NCBI RefSeq assembly: GCF_016906535.1
Contig: NC_057380.1
Location: 1,240,001 to 1,304,000 of the forward strand
Length of the DNA: 64,000 bases
Origin: Rhizoctonia solani
Lineage: Eukaryota > Basidiomycota > Agaricomycetes > Cantharellales > Ceratobasidiaceae
Reading direction: 5' to 3'
The translations under genes were made by a program, and so were the position numbers. The notes below the pieces were generated by a model, which saw only the letters and a program-made list of their open reading frames with translations, ran no database searches and had not been told where the DNA came from. Of this stretch, positions 23,601-32,694 are shown one piece after another (the stretch's first letter is position 1; each line of letters starts with the position of its first letter).

Positions 23601-26600
23601 CACACTGCCTGCTGTTTGGTATGTTAGCTGGTGCGTATGGGGCTGGTGTCGAGGATGGATATACGCTGACCACACATTGCGCACTGTTCGGTATGTCAGC
23701 GGGTGCGTATGGGGCTAGTGTCGAGGATGGATATGCACTGACCACACACTGCGTGCTGTTTGGTATATCAGGATGTGCGTATGGAGCTAGTGTCGAGAAT
23801 GAGATTTTACTAATGATGAACTGCGCGCTGTTTGGTATATCAGTCAGTGCGTATGGAGCTGGTGTTGAGGATGGATGTGCACTGACCACACACTGCGTAC
23901 TCTTTGGTATATCAGTGGGTGCGTATGGGGCTAGAGTTGAGGATGGATATGCACTGACCACACACTGCCTGCTGTTCGGTTTATTAGCCGGTGTGTATGG
24001 GGCTAGTGTCGAGGATGAGATCTTACTAATGAAGAACTGCGCGCTGTTTGGTATATCAGTCGGTGGGTATGGGGCTTGTGTCGAGGATAGATATGCACTG
24101 ACCACACACTGCATGCTCTTCGGTATATTAGCGGGTGCGTACGGGGCTGGTGTCGAGGATGGATGTGCACTGACCACACACTGCGTACTCTTTGGTATAC
24201 CAGTGGGTGCGTATGGGGCTAGAGTTGAGGATGGATATGCACTGACCACACACTGCCTGCTGTTTGGTGTGTCAGGATGTGCGTATGGGTCTGGTGTCGA
24301 GGATAGATATGCACTGACTACACACTGCGTGCTCTTCGGTATATCAGTGGGTGTGTATGGGGCTGGTGTCGAGAAAGGATATGCACTGACCACACACTGC
24401 CTGCTGTTCGTTATGTTAGCGGGTGCGTATGGGGCTGGTGTTGAGGATGGATATACATTGACCAGATACCGCGTGCTCTTTGGTATGTCAGGATGTGCGT
24501 ATGGGGCTGGTGTCAAGGATAGATATGCACTGATCACATACTGCGTGCTCTTCGGTATGTTAGCGGGTGCGTGTGGGGCTGGTGTCAAGGATGGATATAC
24601 ACTGACTATACACTGCGTGCTGTTCGGTATATCAGTGGGTGCGTATGGGGCTGGTGTCGAGGATAGATATGCACTGACCACACACTGCGTGCTGTTCGGT
24701 ATGTCAGCGGGTGCGTATGGGGCTGGTGTCAAGGATGGATATGCACTGACTACACACTGCCTGCTGTTTGGTATATCAGTATGTGCGTATGGGGCTGGTG
24801 TCGAGGATGGATATGCACTGACCACACACTGCGTGCTGTTTGGCATATCAGGATGTGCGTATGGGTCCGGTGTCGAGGATAGATATGCACTGACTACACA
24901 CTGCATGCTCTTTGGTATGTTAGCGGGTGCGTATGGGGCTGGTGTCGAGGATAGATATGCACTGACCACACACTGCTTGCTGTTCGGTATATCAGTTGGT
25001 GCGTATGGGGCTGGTGTCGAGGATGGATATGCACTGACCACACACTGCGTGCTCTTTGGTATATCAGGGTGTGCGTATGGGGCTAGTGTCAAGGATAGAT
25101 ATGCACTGACCACACACTGCGTGCTGTTCGGTATATCAGTATGTGCGTATGGGGCTGGTGTCGAGGTTGGATATGCACTGACCACCCACTGCCTGCTGTT
25201 CGATATATCAGGATGTGCGTATGGGGCTGGTTTCGAGGATGGATATGCACTGACCACATACTGCGTGCTCTTCGGTATGCTAGCCGGTGCGTAAGGAGCT
25301 GGTGTCGAGGATGGATGTGCACTGACCGCACACTGCGTGCTGTTTGGTATATCAGGCGGTGCGTATGGGGCTGGTGTCGAGGATGGATATGCACTGACCA
25401 CACACTGCGTGTTGTTCGGTATGTTAGCGGGTGCGTATGGGGTTCGTGTCGATGATGGATATGCACTGACCACACACTGCCTTCTGTTTGGTATGTTAGT
25501 TTGTGCGTATGGGGCTGGTTTCCAGCATGGATGTGGACTGACCACACACTGCCTGCTGTTCGGTATATTAGACGGTGCGTATGGAGCTGATGTGGAGGAT
25601 GAATATGCATTGACCACAAACTGGGTGCTGTTTGGTATGTTAGCGGGTGCGTACGGGGTTGGTGTCGAGGAAGGATATACACTGACCACACACTGCTGCT
25701 TCGGTATGTTAGGAAGTGAGTATGGGGCTGGTGTCGACGATGGATGTTCACTGATCACACACTACATGCTCTTCGGTATATTAGCGGGTGAGTATGGGGC
25801 TGGTGTCGAGGATAGATATACACCAACCACACACTGGGTACTTTTCGGTATATCAGGGTGTGCGTATGGGGCTAGTGTCAAGGATAGATATGCACTGACC
25901 ACACACTGCGTGCTGTTCGGTATATTAGTATGTGCGTATGAGGCTGGTGTCGAGGATGAGTATGCACTGACTACACGCTGTATCGTTCCATACCTCAGTG
26001 GGTATGTGCACAATGTCCATCCATTCTACAAACTTACGGCTTTATATCTGCCATATAAGATAGTCAGTCTTTTCTTCTTTCTTACTTGCACTCTGGTCAT
26101 CAGTATGAGTTTACGCAGCGAGTGCGTATATATCTCATTGGGGGTACGAGTACTTACTAATTTTTTGACATCCTTTTTGCTTATAGAGTGTACGTTGTAC
26201 ATTCACTTTCGAGTGGCAACGTGTACTTACTTCCGCGGCTTGGTGTCTTTAATTAATGTTAGCCAGTGAGTTCATCACAGTTATCAATCTCTCATGAGAA
26301 CTTATTGCTACTGCTTTGGTCTGCCTTCTCTTCTAGTGGGTATGTTTGTATTTACCATTCACAATAGCTACAGAGGACACCCGTTGATCGGTCGGAATAT
26401 TCTCGTTCAATGTTTCAGTATGTGCGTACACGACATTAGTTTTAGTCAAGTGACTCGTGCTGACTGAACCTTGTATCTCATCCCCCAGAAGGTACAAATC
26501 CGGCAGCAATCTGGTAGAATAGGTGTTAACAAACTTGATCGATACCCAAATGTGCACTTTCAGGCGGTACGGACTTATTTCCTCTTGACAGCAAATTTGT

Positions 26601-27021
26601 GCTCACAAATTGAGGATTGGGCATATCTATTATAGAAGGTTCGTATACCCTGCATTCCTCGTTGGAGTACGTTGATGGATCGAGGACCTGCATTCATTAT
26701 GTTAGGCTGTGTGTATATTACCTTGACTACGTCGAGATAGCATTTGACTAACATACGTCTTGCCCTCCTAGCGGGTGAGTACATAGAGCCATTTGCTCAA
26801 GCATGCGCTCCAGTCTTGATTGTTGTTGATGTATTCTACAGCTGGTGCGTACATCGTCAGCAGAGCGGCGTTCTGTTTTGTGCTATTCAAACACTTATCG
26901 ACATACGCCATTTCAGGATGCAACTCTGAGAAGGCATGCCCGTCAACGGGTCGGGTCTCATGCCTCGGAATTACACCACGGTAAAAGTTATGTTGATCTC
27001 CGAACCGGTCATGGGTACTGA
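20658..27021 (+). CDS. Gene made of 82 single-codon (3-nt) exons
   Basis: From ATG 20658-20660 (last codon of its exon, donor GTACGC) the plus strand is a chain of intron-like segments. Each starts GTNNGT or a close variant, usually holds a CTNAC-like branch site, and ends AG. After a 15-nt exon (20764-20778, ESKAK), successive acceptors and donors are exactly 3 nt apart 82 times; one 8-nt plus 1-nt pair (21659-21666 and 21733) also sums to whole codons. The last exon begins at 26917 and ends at TGA 27019-27021. None of the 82 triplets is a stop. The predicted product is 125 residues: a charged start (DEQARDWKMKLADDLEE), a Trp/Arg/Asp/Pro-rich middle, and a basic end. Introns are mostly 53-79 nt. 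No homologue is recognised. The splice pattern is seen directly; expression is not. Confidence 0.72.
20764..22555 (+). other. 5' block of micro-exons with non-repetitive introns
   Basis: Exon starts and codons: 20764 (15 nt), 20850 GAT, 20919 GAA, 20989 CAA, 21052 GCG, 21120 AGG, 21178 GAT, 21234 TGG, 21362 AAG, 21421 ATG, 21478 AAG, 21553 TTG, 21622 GCT, 21659 (8 nt), 21733 (1 nt), 21794 GAA, 21949 GAG, 22007 AGA, 22120 GCA, 22195 TTG, 22267 GAG, 22335 ACA, 22407 AAG, 22481 CCT, 22553 CCG. The introns between them are not tandem copies. Good branch-like words include GTTACTAACCC (21335) and CGCTAACTG (22248). Three acceptors end AAG rather than TAG/CAG (20849, 22266, 22480). The 8+1 pair is the least certain part because the intron before it would be only 34 nt. 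Introns of 103, 125, 152 and 110 nt could hide further exons. Confidence 0.65.
22556..25998 (+). repeat. 72-bp tandem array: one intron plus one codon per unit
   Basis: About 48 units, nearly all 72 bp (rarely 68-71), run GTGCGTATGGGGCTGGTGTC ... GCACTGACCACACACTGC ... TTCGGTATATCAG followed by three variable bases. A subtype with TTTTACTAATGATG occurs at 22628, 23775 and 23991. Codon starts: 22625 AAG, 22697 CTG, 22769 CGG, 22840 CCG, 22912 CCA, 22984 CTG, 23056 AAT, 23128 TGG, 23200 GAT, 23268 GCG, 23340 CCG, 23412 GAT, 23484 CGG, 23556 CTG, 23628 CTG, 23700 CGG, 23772 GAT, 23844 TCA, 23916 TGG, 23988 CCG, 24060 TCG, 24132 CGG, 24204 TGG, 24276 GAT, 24348 TGG, 24420 CGG, 24492 GAT, 24564 CGG, 24636 TGG, 24708 CGG, 24780 TAT, 24852 GAT, 24924 CGG, 24996 TTG, 25068 GGT, 25140 TAT, 25212 GAT, 25284 CCG, 25356 GCG, 25428 CGG, 25500 TTT, 25572 ACG, 25644 CGG, 25713 GAA, 25785 CGG, 25857 GGT, 25929 TAT. 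Confidence 0.93.
25999..27021 (+). other. 3' block of micro-exons and terminal exon
   Basis: Codon starts: 25999 TGG, 26060 ATA, 26119 CGA, 26187 AGT, 26263 CCA, 26337 TGG, 26419 TAT, 26489 AAG, 26564 GCG, 26636 AAG, 26706 GCT, 26772 CGG, 26842 CTG, then the last exon from 26917. These introns (56-79 nt) have left the 72-bp repeat and share no obvious sequence, yet the AG-NNN-GT spacing is unchanged. Branch-like words include TTACTAATT (26154), GCTGACTGAAC (26459), GTTAAC (26525) and TGACTAACAT (26745). The final exon reads DATLRRHARQRVG and on to TGA 27019-27021; an alternative final intron (GTAAAA 26981 to CAG 27051) would change only the tail. Confidence 0.68.
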
Positions 27022-27691
27022 CCACTTCTGTGCTCGCATTCGACATCCCAGATCAAGCACAATCAGGATCTCAGGGGTCATGTCAAAACTAGCAAATCCG
27101 GGGCCGATGTTTTGGATGGTATGTAACAAGTAGCTACAAGGCAGACCGAGGAACTGATGGCTTACAAAGGGTACTGCGATTTGTGTGCGGGCATGTGTTA
27201 TGACTGCTAGGAAGTCAAGTGTGGTTGGAATGGAATACATGGATTTCATGAGAGCATAAAAGTGGTACTCGAGCTTCAGTGCTCCGGTTGTCGCGAGACC
27301 CATCAATAGAGGCAGTCGTCCGGCTCTAGATACGGGCGCTGGGAGATTGGACGCGCAACTGGGCGGCACCGGATGATTTGGGGCATTAAGACTCGAACAG
27401 AACTAGCAGGTCGAGTGGGCCATGCCTGACGGATAGTAGTGATGTGTGAAGGAACGGGGAAGATAAGCCACTGATGTCTGTCGAAGATCACTGGATTGAG
27501 TAGCATGAACGTCAGAAGCACAAAAAATCTGATCTTTCGGCTCGATATCCACGAACTCGGTAATGAGGGTTGCGCGTAAACATGAGTACCTGGGCCATAT
27601 ACCTTCTATAGAAATGTCATGTACTTACTAGTGAATTCTAGGATATTTTATTTGCTATAATCGAGTTGGTAAGTTGTAAGAGACCCAGTCG
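27022..27691. other. No supported gene between micro-exon gene and right hAT
   Basis: A minus-strand open frame (27369-26971, 132 codons) overlaps the gene's last exon antisense and resembles nothing I know. No splice chain continues on the plus strand. The stretch ends at the right hAT inverted repeat; the 8 bases before it (CCCAGTCG) are not repeated on the other side of that element. Confidence 0.4.
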
Positions 27692-28029
27692 CAGTGTTGG
27701 TAAATCCCATTCCCATGGCAAACAGTATTGGAAAGTGCTGGGAGGGAATAGGGATTACATAAGTGTTCACCATGGGATACCATATGGGAGCCAATCTCTG
27801 AGCGCTCGGCGAACTTTTGCCGAAAGCTGACAAAGCCCGAGTCCGCATCAGCCAAACAAAACCCAAGTCAATCCCACTGCTCCAAGTATCGCTTTAGTCA
27901 GAGAATTACCATATATGTTAGTTTCTACGCGATTCTTGAACAACCAAGGCGCATCAGCGCGCATACATAAGTAATTGTCAGGATCCAAGTTCCAAGATAA
28001 CTCCCATTCACCTTTTACCTCCTACAACA

Positions 28030-30786
28030 ATGCCGGCACCACTCTGGCACTGGCAGTACTTCCAAACCCAACCACATGACCTCAAATTGGCTGGCAACAA
28101 GGACAACTACAATGGTGGTAGCTACTTGAACGCTTGGTGTTGTGGATGTATTGCATTATGTACCAGCACTATGGAACAGGAAGATCAACAGGCACTGGAG
28201 CATGGTATCATCTCCAAAGTTTGACCACAAACTGAACACCTTCATTGGGGTAAGTTCTTTTGATACTTGGATATTTTGGTTATACTCATGTTGATTACTA
28301 GCCATCTCACTTGTTTGCCCTATCCCCAGTTGTAGAGAAGCGTTTGAAGCGCATATACATAGCTGTGAACTTGTATCCCCTGAGGCTAAGGATAGGCTGG
28401 CCTCAGAACGTGCGCGTACTTGCTCCTCAGCTGCCTTAATTCCTTGGTCCACAGGATCAACCCCAGATCGCGGAAACAATAGCAAGACATTGCCGTACCC
28501 AGCCCTCCCCACAATTTACCACTTGCTGTCAAAGGAGCAACAGACAGAGTTTAATTCCGATCTCTGTAAACTGTGGGTTGCAAATGGGTTTGCCTGGCAT
28601 GCTATCAATGCACCGGAAACCCATAAGTTCTTTCAGAAGTGGCTACCAAATGCAATGTTGCCCGATTGACATAAGCTGTCAGGGCCAATTCTTCAAACTC
28701 AACTTGAGGCTGCAAATTCCTCTATGCATGAGGCAATTTTGGGTTGGTTAGCTACAGGTATGAGTGATGGATGGAAGAACATTAAACGGAACGCATTAAT
28801 TGCGTCTATGCTCTCTGTTGATTACAAGGTATGCTAGCCTAACTGCCACTACTGTCAACCAACTAACACACAAACTTTAGACTTATACTGTTCAAGTGCA
28901 CAATCTATCAGCGCAACACAAGACAGCCAACAACCACTTGAAGCTGGTACTCAATGATATAGACAGTGCTGAGAAGGAGCACAATGTCCGTATCATTGCC
29001 TGGGTGTCTGATGCGGGAGGCAACTCACGAGCCATGCAAGTCCGACTCCATTGCTTACGCCCTCATATTTTGGTTTTTGACTGTTGGGCACACCAGGTAT
29101 GCACATATGGCTTGTGTATGCATTCAGTTGGGGTCTGATAAACTTGGCAATAGATTAACCTTATAGTTGGCGATATCATGGGCCTAACCTCACGGCTTGT
29201 TGATACAGCAGATGCCGCAATTGATATCATTAAGTGGATGCTCAATCACTCTTATTTACTTGGACTCTTCCATCAGGAGCAGGCGCGGGATGGCAGGAAG
29301 CCTTGTAGTCTCACTCTCCCTGTTCTCACTCAATGGACTTCTCACTTCCTTTTGTTCCGCAGCCTACTGTCTGAGTCCCAATCACTTTGTGCCATTGCCG
29401 CACGTAACCCTGAGGAGTTTTGGGCAAGTGCGGGACGCTCCCCTGAGACAATTGAGCAAGCCAACACTGTCTTGAAGAACATTGATGATCCTGAATTTTG
29501 GCATAGATTGGGCAAGTAAGCACATAAATTAATTGAATCTGCTAAGATGTATTCTTAACCTCCTTTTCTTGTAGGCTCAAGCTATACCTAGAGCCACTTG
29601 CAATCGCTGCAAATGTCTCTCAGGCCGCAACTACTAGGCTGGATCATATTCTGGTCGAACTTGGGCGGTTGTATTACACATTTTTGCACCTTGGGTTCAA
29701 TCCAAAGGTTCGGGAGTGTGTGTTGGAGAGCTTAGAGCATCGCTGGGGTAAGGCAGACCAGGATCCCTTCATTCTGGCTGTCTTCCTCAACCCTTTCATT
29801 TGAGCTTGCCTATTTAGCTGACAAAACACCTTACTGAATTGGTCTGCGCTCTATGGCGTTGTCAAGCGCGTGTTCCAACGAGTCTTTCGTAAGGAAAATG
29901 ACCTCGAATTATACAAAGCGTTTCTTGACTATTACGACTCTCAAAGCGAGTTTCACCCCAATTGATGGGATTACAAAGAGCAGCGGGCAATGCACAAGCA
30001 AGCGGTAAGTACATAATAATCATTATTGAGCCCCATACAATTTCTTACTAAGTTCTTGCGTGTACTTAGGGTAAGCCCCTCAACATGATCAATGTCTGGT
30101 TGGGCCTGCTTGCCTATGAAACACCAAATTCTGGACGTCATCAGCTAGCTCACTTAGCAATACACATTTTGTTGATTGTTGCTAACTTGGCTGGCTGCAA
30201 GCAACTATTCAGCAAGATGGGACACATCCACACAAAACGGCGCAATCAACTGGGATACCAGAAGGTATTTGACACTGCAGTTGTGCGTATGGACCTCAAA
30301 CGCAAGCACGCAGATGAAGGACAGACGCGCTCAAGGCTGAAGCGTCAATTTGGCTCTCCAGCCCTTGACTCAGTGATTTCAAGGGCCAATAACCAGCCCG
30401 ACAAACTTGCAGAGTCAATTGCTGACGTCGATATAACCGAGGAGGGTTTAGCCACCTCTAGTGTGCGCTCACTTGCAATGCAACTTCGTCAAGATGTACT
30501 CAATGACAAAGACCCATTAGACAATGAGTTCAAAGACTCTTGCACAACAAACTCCACACCACCCACCAATACGCTCCCGAAAAAGGTTTGATTGTTCTTT
30601 GGGACTCAGTCTCCCATCTCACTACGTGATCTATTTGATTACTCCCGTAGTACCGGGTCCAAAGCGCACGGACTGGATGTTTTCAAGTCCAACGGATTGG
30701 ACAATCTCAAAGCAGAGCTTGAGCTCTACGGGCTGGTCACTCGGGACGTGCAACAAACCCTACAAATTGACGATTCGGCCGCATAA
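28030..30786 (+). pseudogene. hAT transposase, right copy
   Basis: A transposase of the hAT superfamily can be followed through introns at about 28249-28300, 28828-28880, 29098-29151 (joining CWAHQ to INLIVGD), 29517-29574 and 30004-30070. It has a BED-like Cys/His start near 28330, the core WVSDAGGNSRAMQVRL ... CWAHQ (28896-29097), and the C-terminal dimerisation block at 30085-30260. In-frame TGA codons lie at 28667, 29801, 29819, 29963 and 30589, with no TAA or TAG in the frame I followed. A one-base shift is also likely near 28215. It cannot encode an intact enzyme. Confidence 0.85.
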
Positions 30787-30831
30787 TTGTTCGTTTTACA
30801 TTGTTGTATTTAATTCCAATATGTGTATATA

Positions 30832-32010
30832 CCGTAAGCGCCCGGGAAGTCGGACACACCCGTGAAGTCGGACATTTGCCGTTTTTGACTCAAACAACAA
30901 AAACTCGAGCTACAAATGCATGTATACACCTGAGTAAATAGACTAAGGGCATTTCTATGTGTTTCTGAAGTGAATTGAATAATATAAAAATAGGAAAACG
31001 TAGCAATTATCATCTCAGACCTCCTCCCCCTCTTCCAAGGGCTCTAGTAGAATATTCATTGGTCAGAATTTGATAAGTAAGGCGCTGAACCATAGAAAAG
31101 TACCCACGCTCACCAAGCAAACCTTTTCCTCCAGAAATTCCGGCCCAATGACCTTGTCCGTGTCCTCTCCCTTGAGCTGATGCTACCTGGGTATATATGC
31201 TTGTTAATTCTCACAAATTTCTTCGATATCTGCTTGGAAATACACTCACGCACGTCCAAATTAACCCCTTCAAGGTTCATAGCACGTGCTTCCGGGTTTG
31301 CTTCTCTGTTTTGCTCCTTTTCATGTTGTATGATTATTTGAGGTTCTGCTCCCTCGAAAATCAGAATTATATCTCACAGGCCTTTTTTGAGCGCTTCCGT
31401 ACTTGATTCAGTGTTGAATATAAAGGTTCATTCAACCACTTCTTGTCAATCATTGTTGGTACGCCGCTCCATTTTGTTACAAAGCATAATCACCTCTGTT
31501 TCCTCTGGGAGACTCAATGCTTGCTCCTGCTCACGTGTTATGTGGTGTTCCTGTTGAATCTTCAATTAGTCTTTATGTGCCAATTTAGGAGTGCCGCATT
31601 TTGAAGCAGCTGCTTGGAGACCAAGCCCCCCTTTTTTCACCCTCAATTGCCAGATCTATGGTGTTTTCTTGCTACTCAGGTGTCCCAATCTTTCCGAATT
31701 GGCTTTTTTCATTCATTTGTAACACAAAGGGGGGTATATCTGTATGTAAGACTCACTTTTTCACGCCTCAAGTCAGATGAATCGAGGCCGGTCACGTGTC
31801 CAACTTCCCCGTATCCGGACATTCTGTCCGGGCTAAACATAATTTAGGTATTATTCTGCTGATATTGAATCTAATTAAATAAAACAACTTGCACGTTGAA
31901 GAATGTGCCCATAAGTATATAAATTTGCTATTAGAATGAGTTACCAGTCTGTTGCTGCTCCTGGACGTCAGCAACTTTCAAAATGTGTCCAACTTCCCGG
32001 GCGCTCACGG
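30832..32010. mobile_element. Nested TA-flanked inverted-repeat element (in right hAT)
   Basis: This is the mirror copy of the element at 16029-17206. It begins CCGTAAGCGCCCGGGAAGT after TA 30830-30831 and ends …CCCGGGCGCTCACGG before TA 32011-32012. It lies at the same place in the hAT, so it was inserted before the hAT was copied. Confidence 0.75.
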
Positions 32011-32129
32011 TACTATGTTTGGCAAATGTATCACGTGACATTCCCATTGCTTCCCAACCATCCCATCCCATGCCCCGTTTACGTAATCCCAGTGCCCAAC
32101 CACGTTCCCATTGGGATTTACCAACACTG

Positions 32130-32694
32130 CCGGCAGCTGGCCATCTGCTGTCACAGCGGATTTTGTCCGCTCTAGTGCCTCAGGCGCGTTGGATCCACTT
32201 CCCCAGAGCGCTTCGTCGACTGGCTGCAACGGAAGCGCTGCACCCTGGGAAGCTGTAGGACAGTGTTCAAAGCGCGGAAAATTGCGTATACAACACTTTA
32301 GGGTAGCAGCTTAGATTCTGTTGTTTAATTATTGCAGCGTTGCGGGCGCTGGTGGGCAGCGGCGGAGTTTGGAATATAACAATATATTATAATTATTATA
32401 GCGCCTAATGCGCTGACGGAGAACCGTCATTACGCAGCATACATTCAAGAAAGTAGCCGTATTAGAACTTGATGTAAAGCGGATAAGAAAAAGGCAAAAC
32501 GTCAAAATACTATGAATCAATTGGGGGGGGGGACAAAAAAGACGCTGGAAGGTAGCAAGATAGATGGGAATTTGTACCATACCAATTTGATTAACAAGTT
32601 GGTTATATTACTTACGCTGCGCGCGTTCCTTTGACTAATTTTTGGCCTATGCAAATTGTTTTAGATAACACTTCAATATCTAGCCAAGATAGGT
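32130..32694. other. No gene seen
   Basis: GC-rich flank just outside the right hAT (32130-32330), then AT-rich sequence with a G10 tract near 32522. It ends at the stop of the minus-strand gene. Confidence 0.5.

Larger units (their letters stand above)
27692..32129 (+). mobile_element. hAT DNA transposon, right copy (inverted partner)
   Basis: It has the same CAGTGTTGGTAAATCCC inverted repeats at both ends and is collinear in mirror image with the left copy. Unlike the left copy, its flanks do not match (CCCAGTCG at 27684-27691, CCGGCAGC at 32130-32137). Either its insertion site was rearranged afterwards, or it arrived by duplication or recombination rather than simple transposition. A nested TA-flanked element lies at 30832-32010. 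Confidence 0.9.

Noticed and set aside
23087..25294. 735-codon plus-strand open frame of 24-residue repeats (GAYGAGVEDGYALTTHC...)
   Set aside because: It is a by-product of a 72-bp (24-codon) tandem repeat with few stop triplets. It has no sensible start context and reads straight through donor, branch and acceptor signals.
23317..25758. 813-codon minus-strand open frame
   Set aside because: It is the antisense of the same array; both strands being open is expected for a repeat whose length is a multiple of three.
22556..25998. CRISPR-like array or centromeric satellite
   Set aside because: Units are contiguous with only 3 variable bases, with no 25-40-nt spacers, and the genome is fungal. 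A plain satellite does not explain the same 3-nt spacing in the non-repetitive flanks.
26971..27369. 132-codon minus-strand ORF
   Set aside because: No recognisable domain, it overlaps the last micro-exon antisense, and no neighbouring exon supports it.
28030..30786. TGA read as a sense codon (alternative genetic code)
   Set aside because: Stops at CGA-derived positions are explained by C-to-T decay; TAG and TAA also occur in other elements here, and gag stops use TGA and TAA alike.
15910..32129. Composite transposon bounded by the outer hAT ends
   Set aside because: The outer flanks (CTCGGGAT and CCGGCAGC) do not match, while the left copy has its own complete duplication, so there is no evidence that the whole block moved as one unit.
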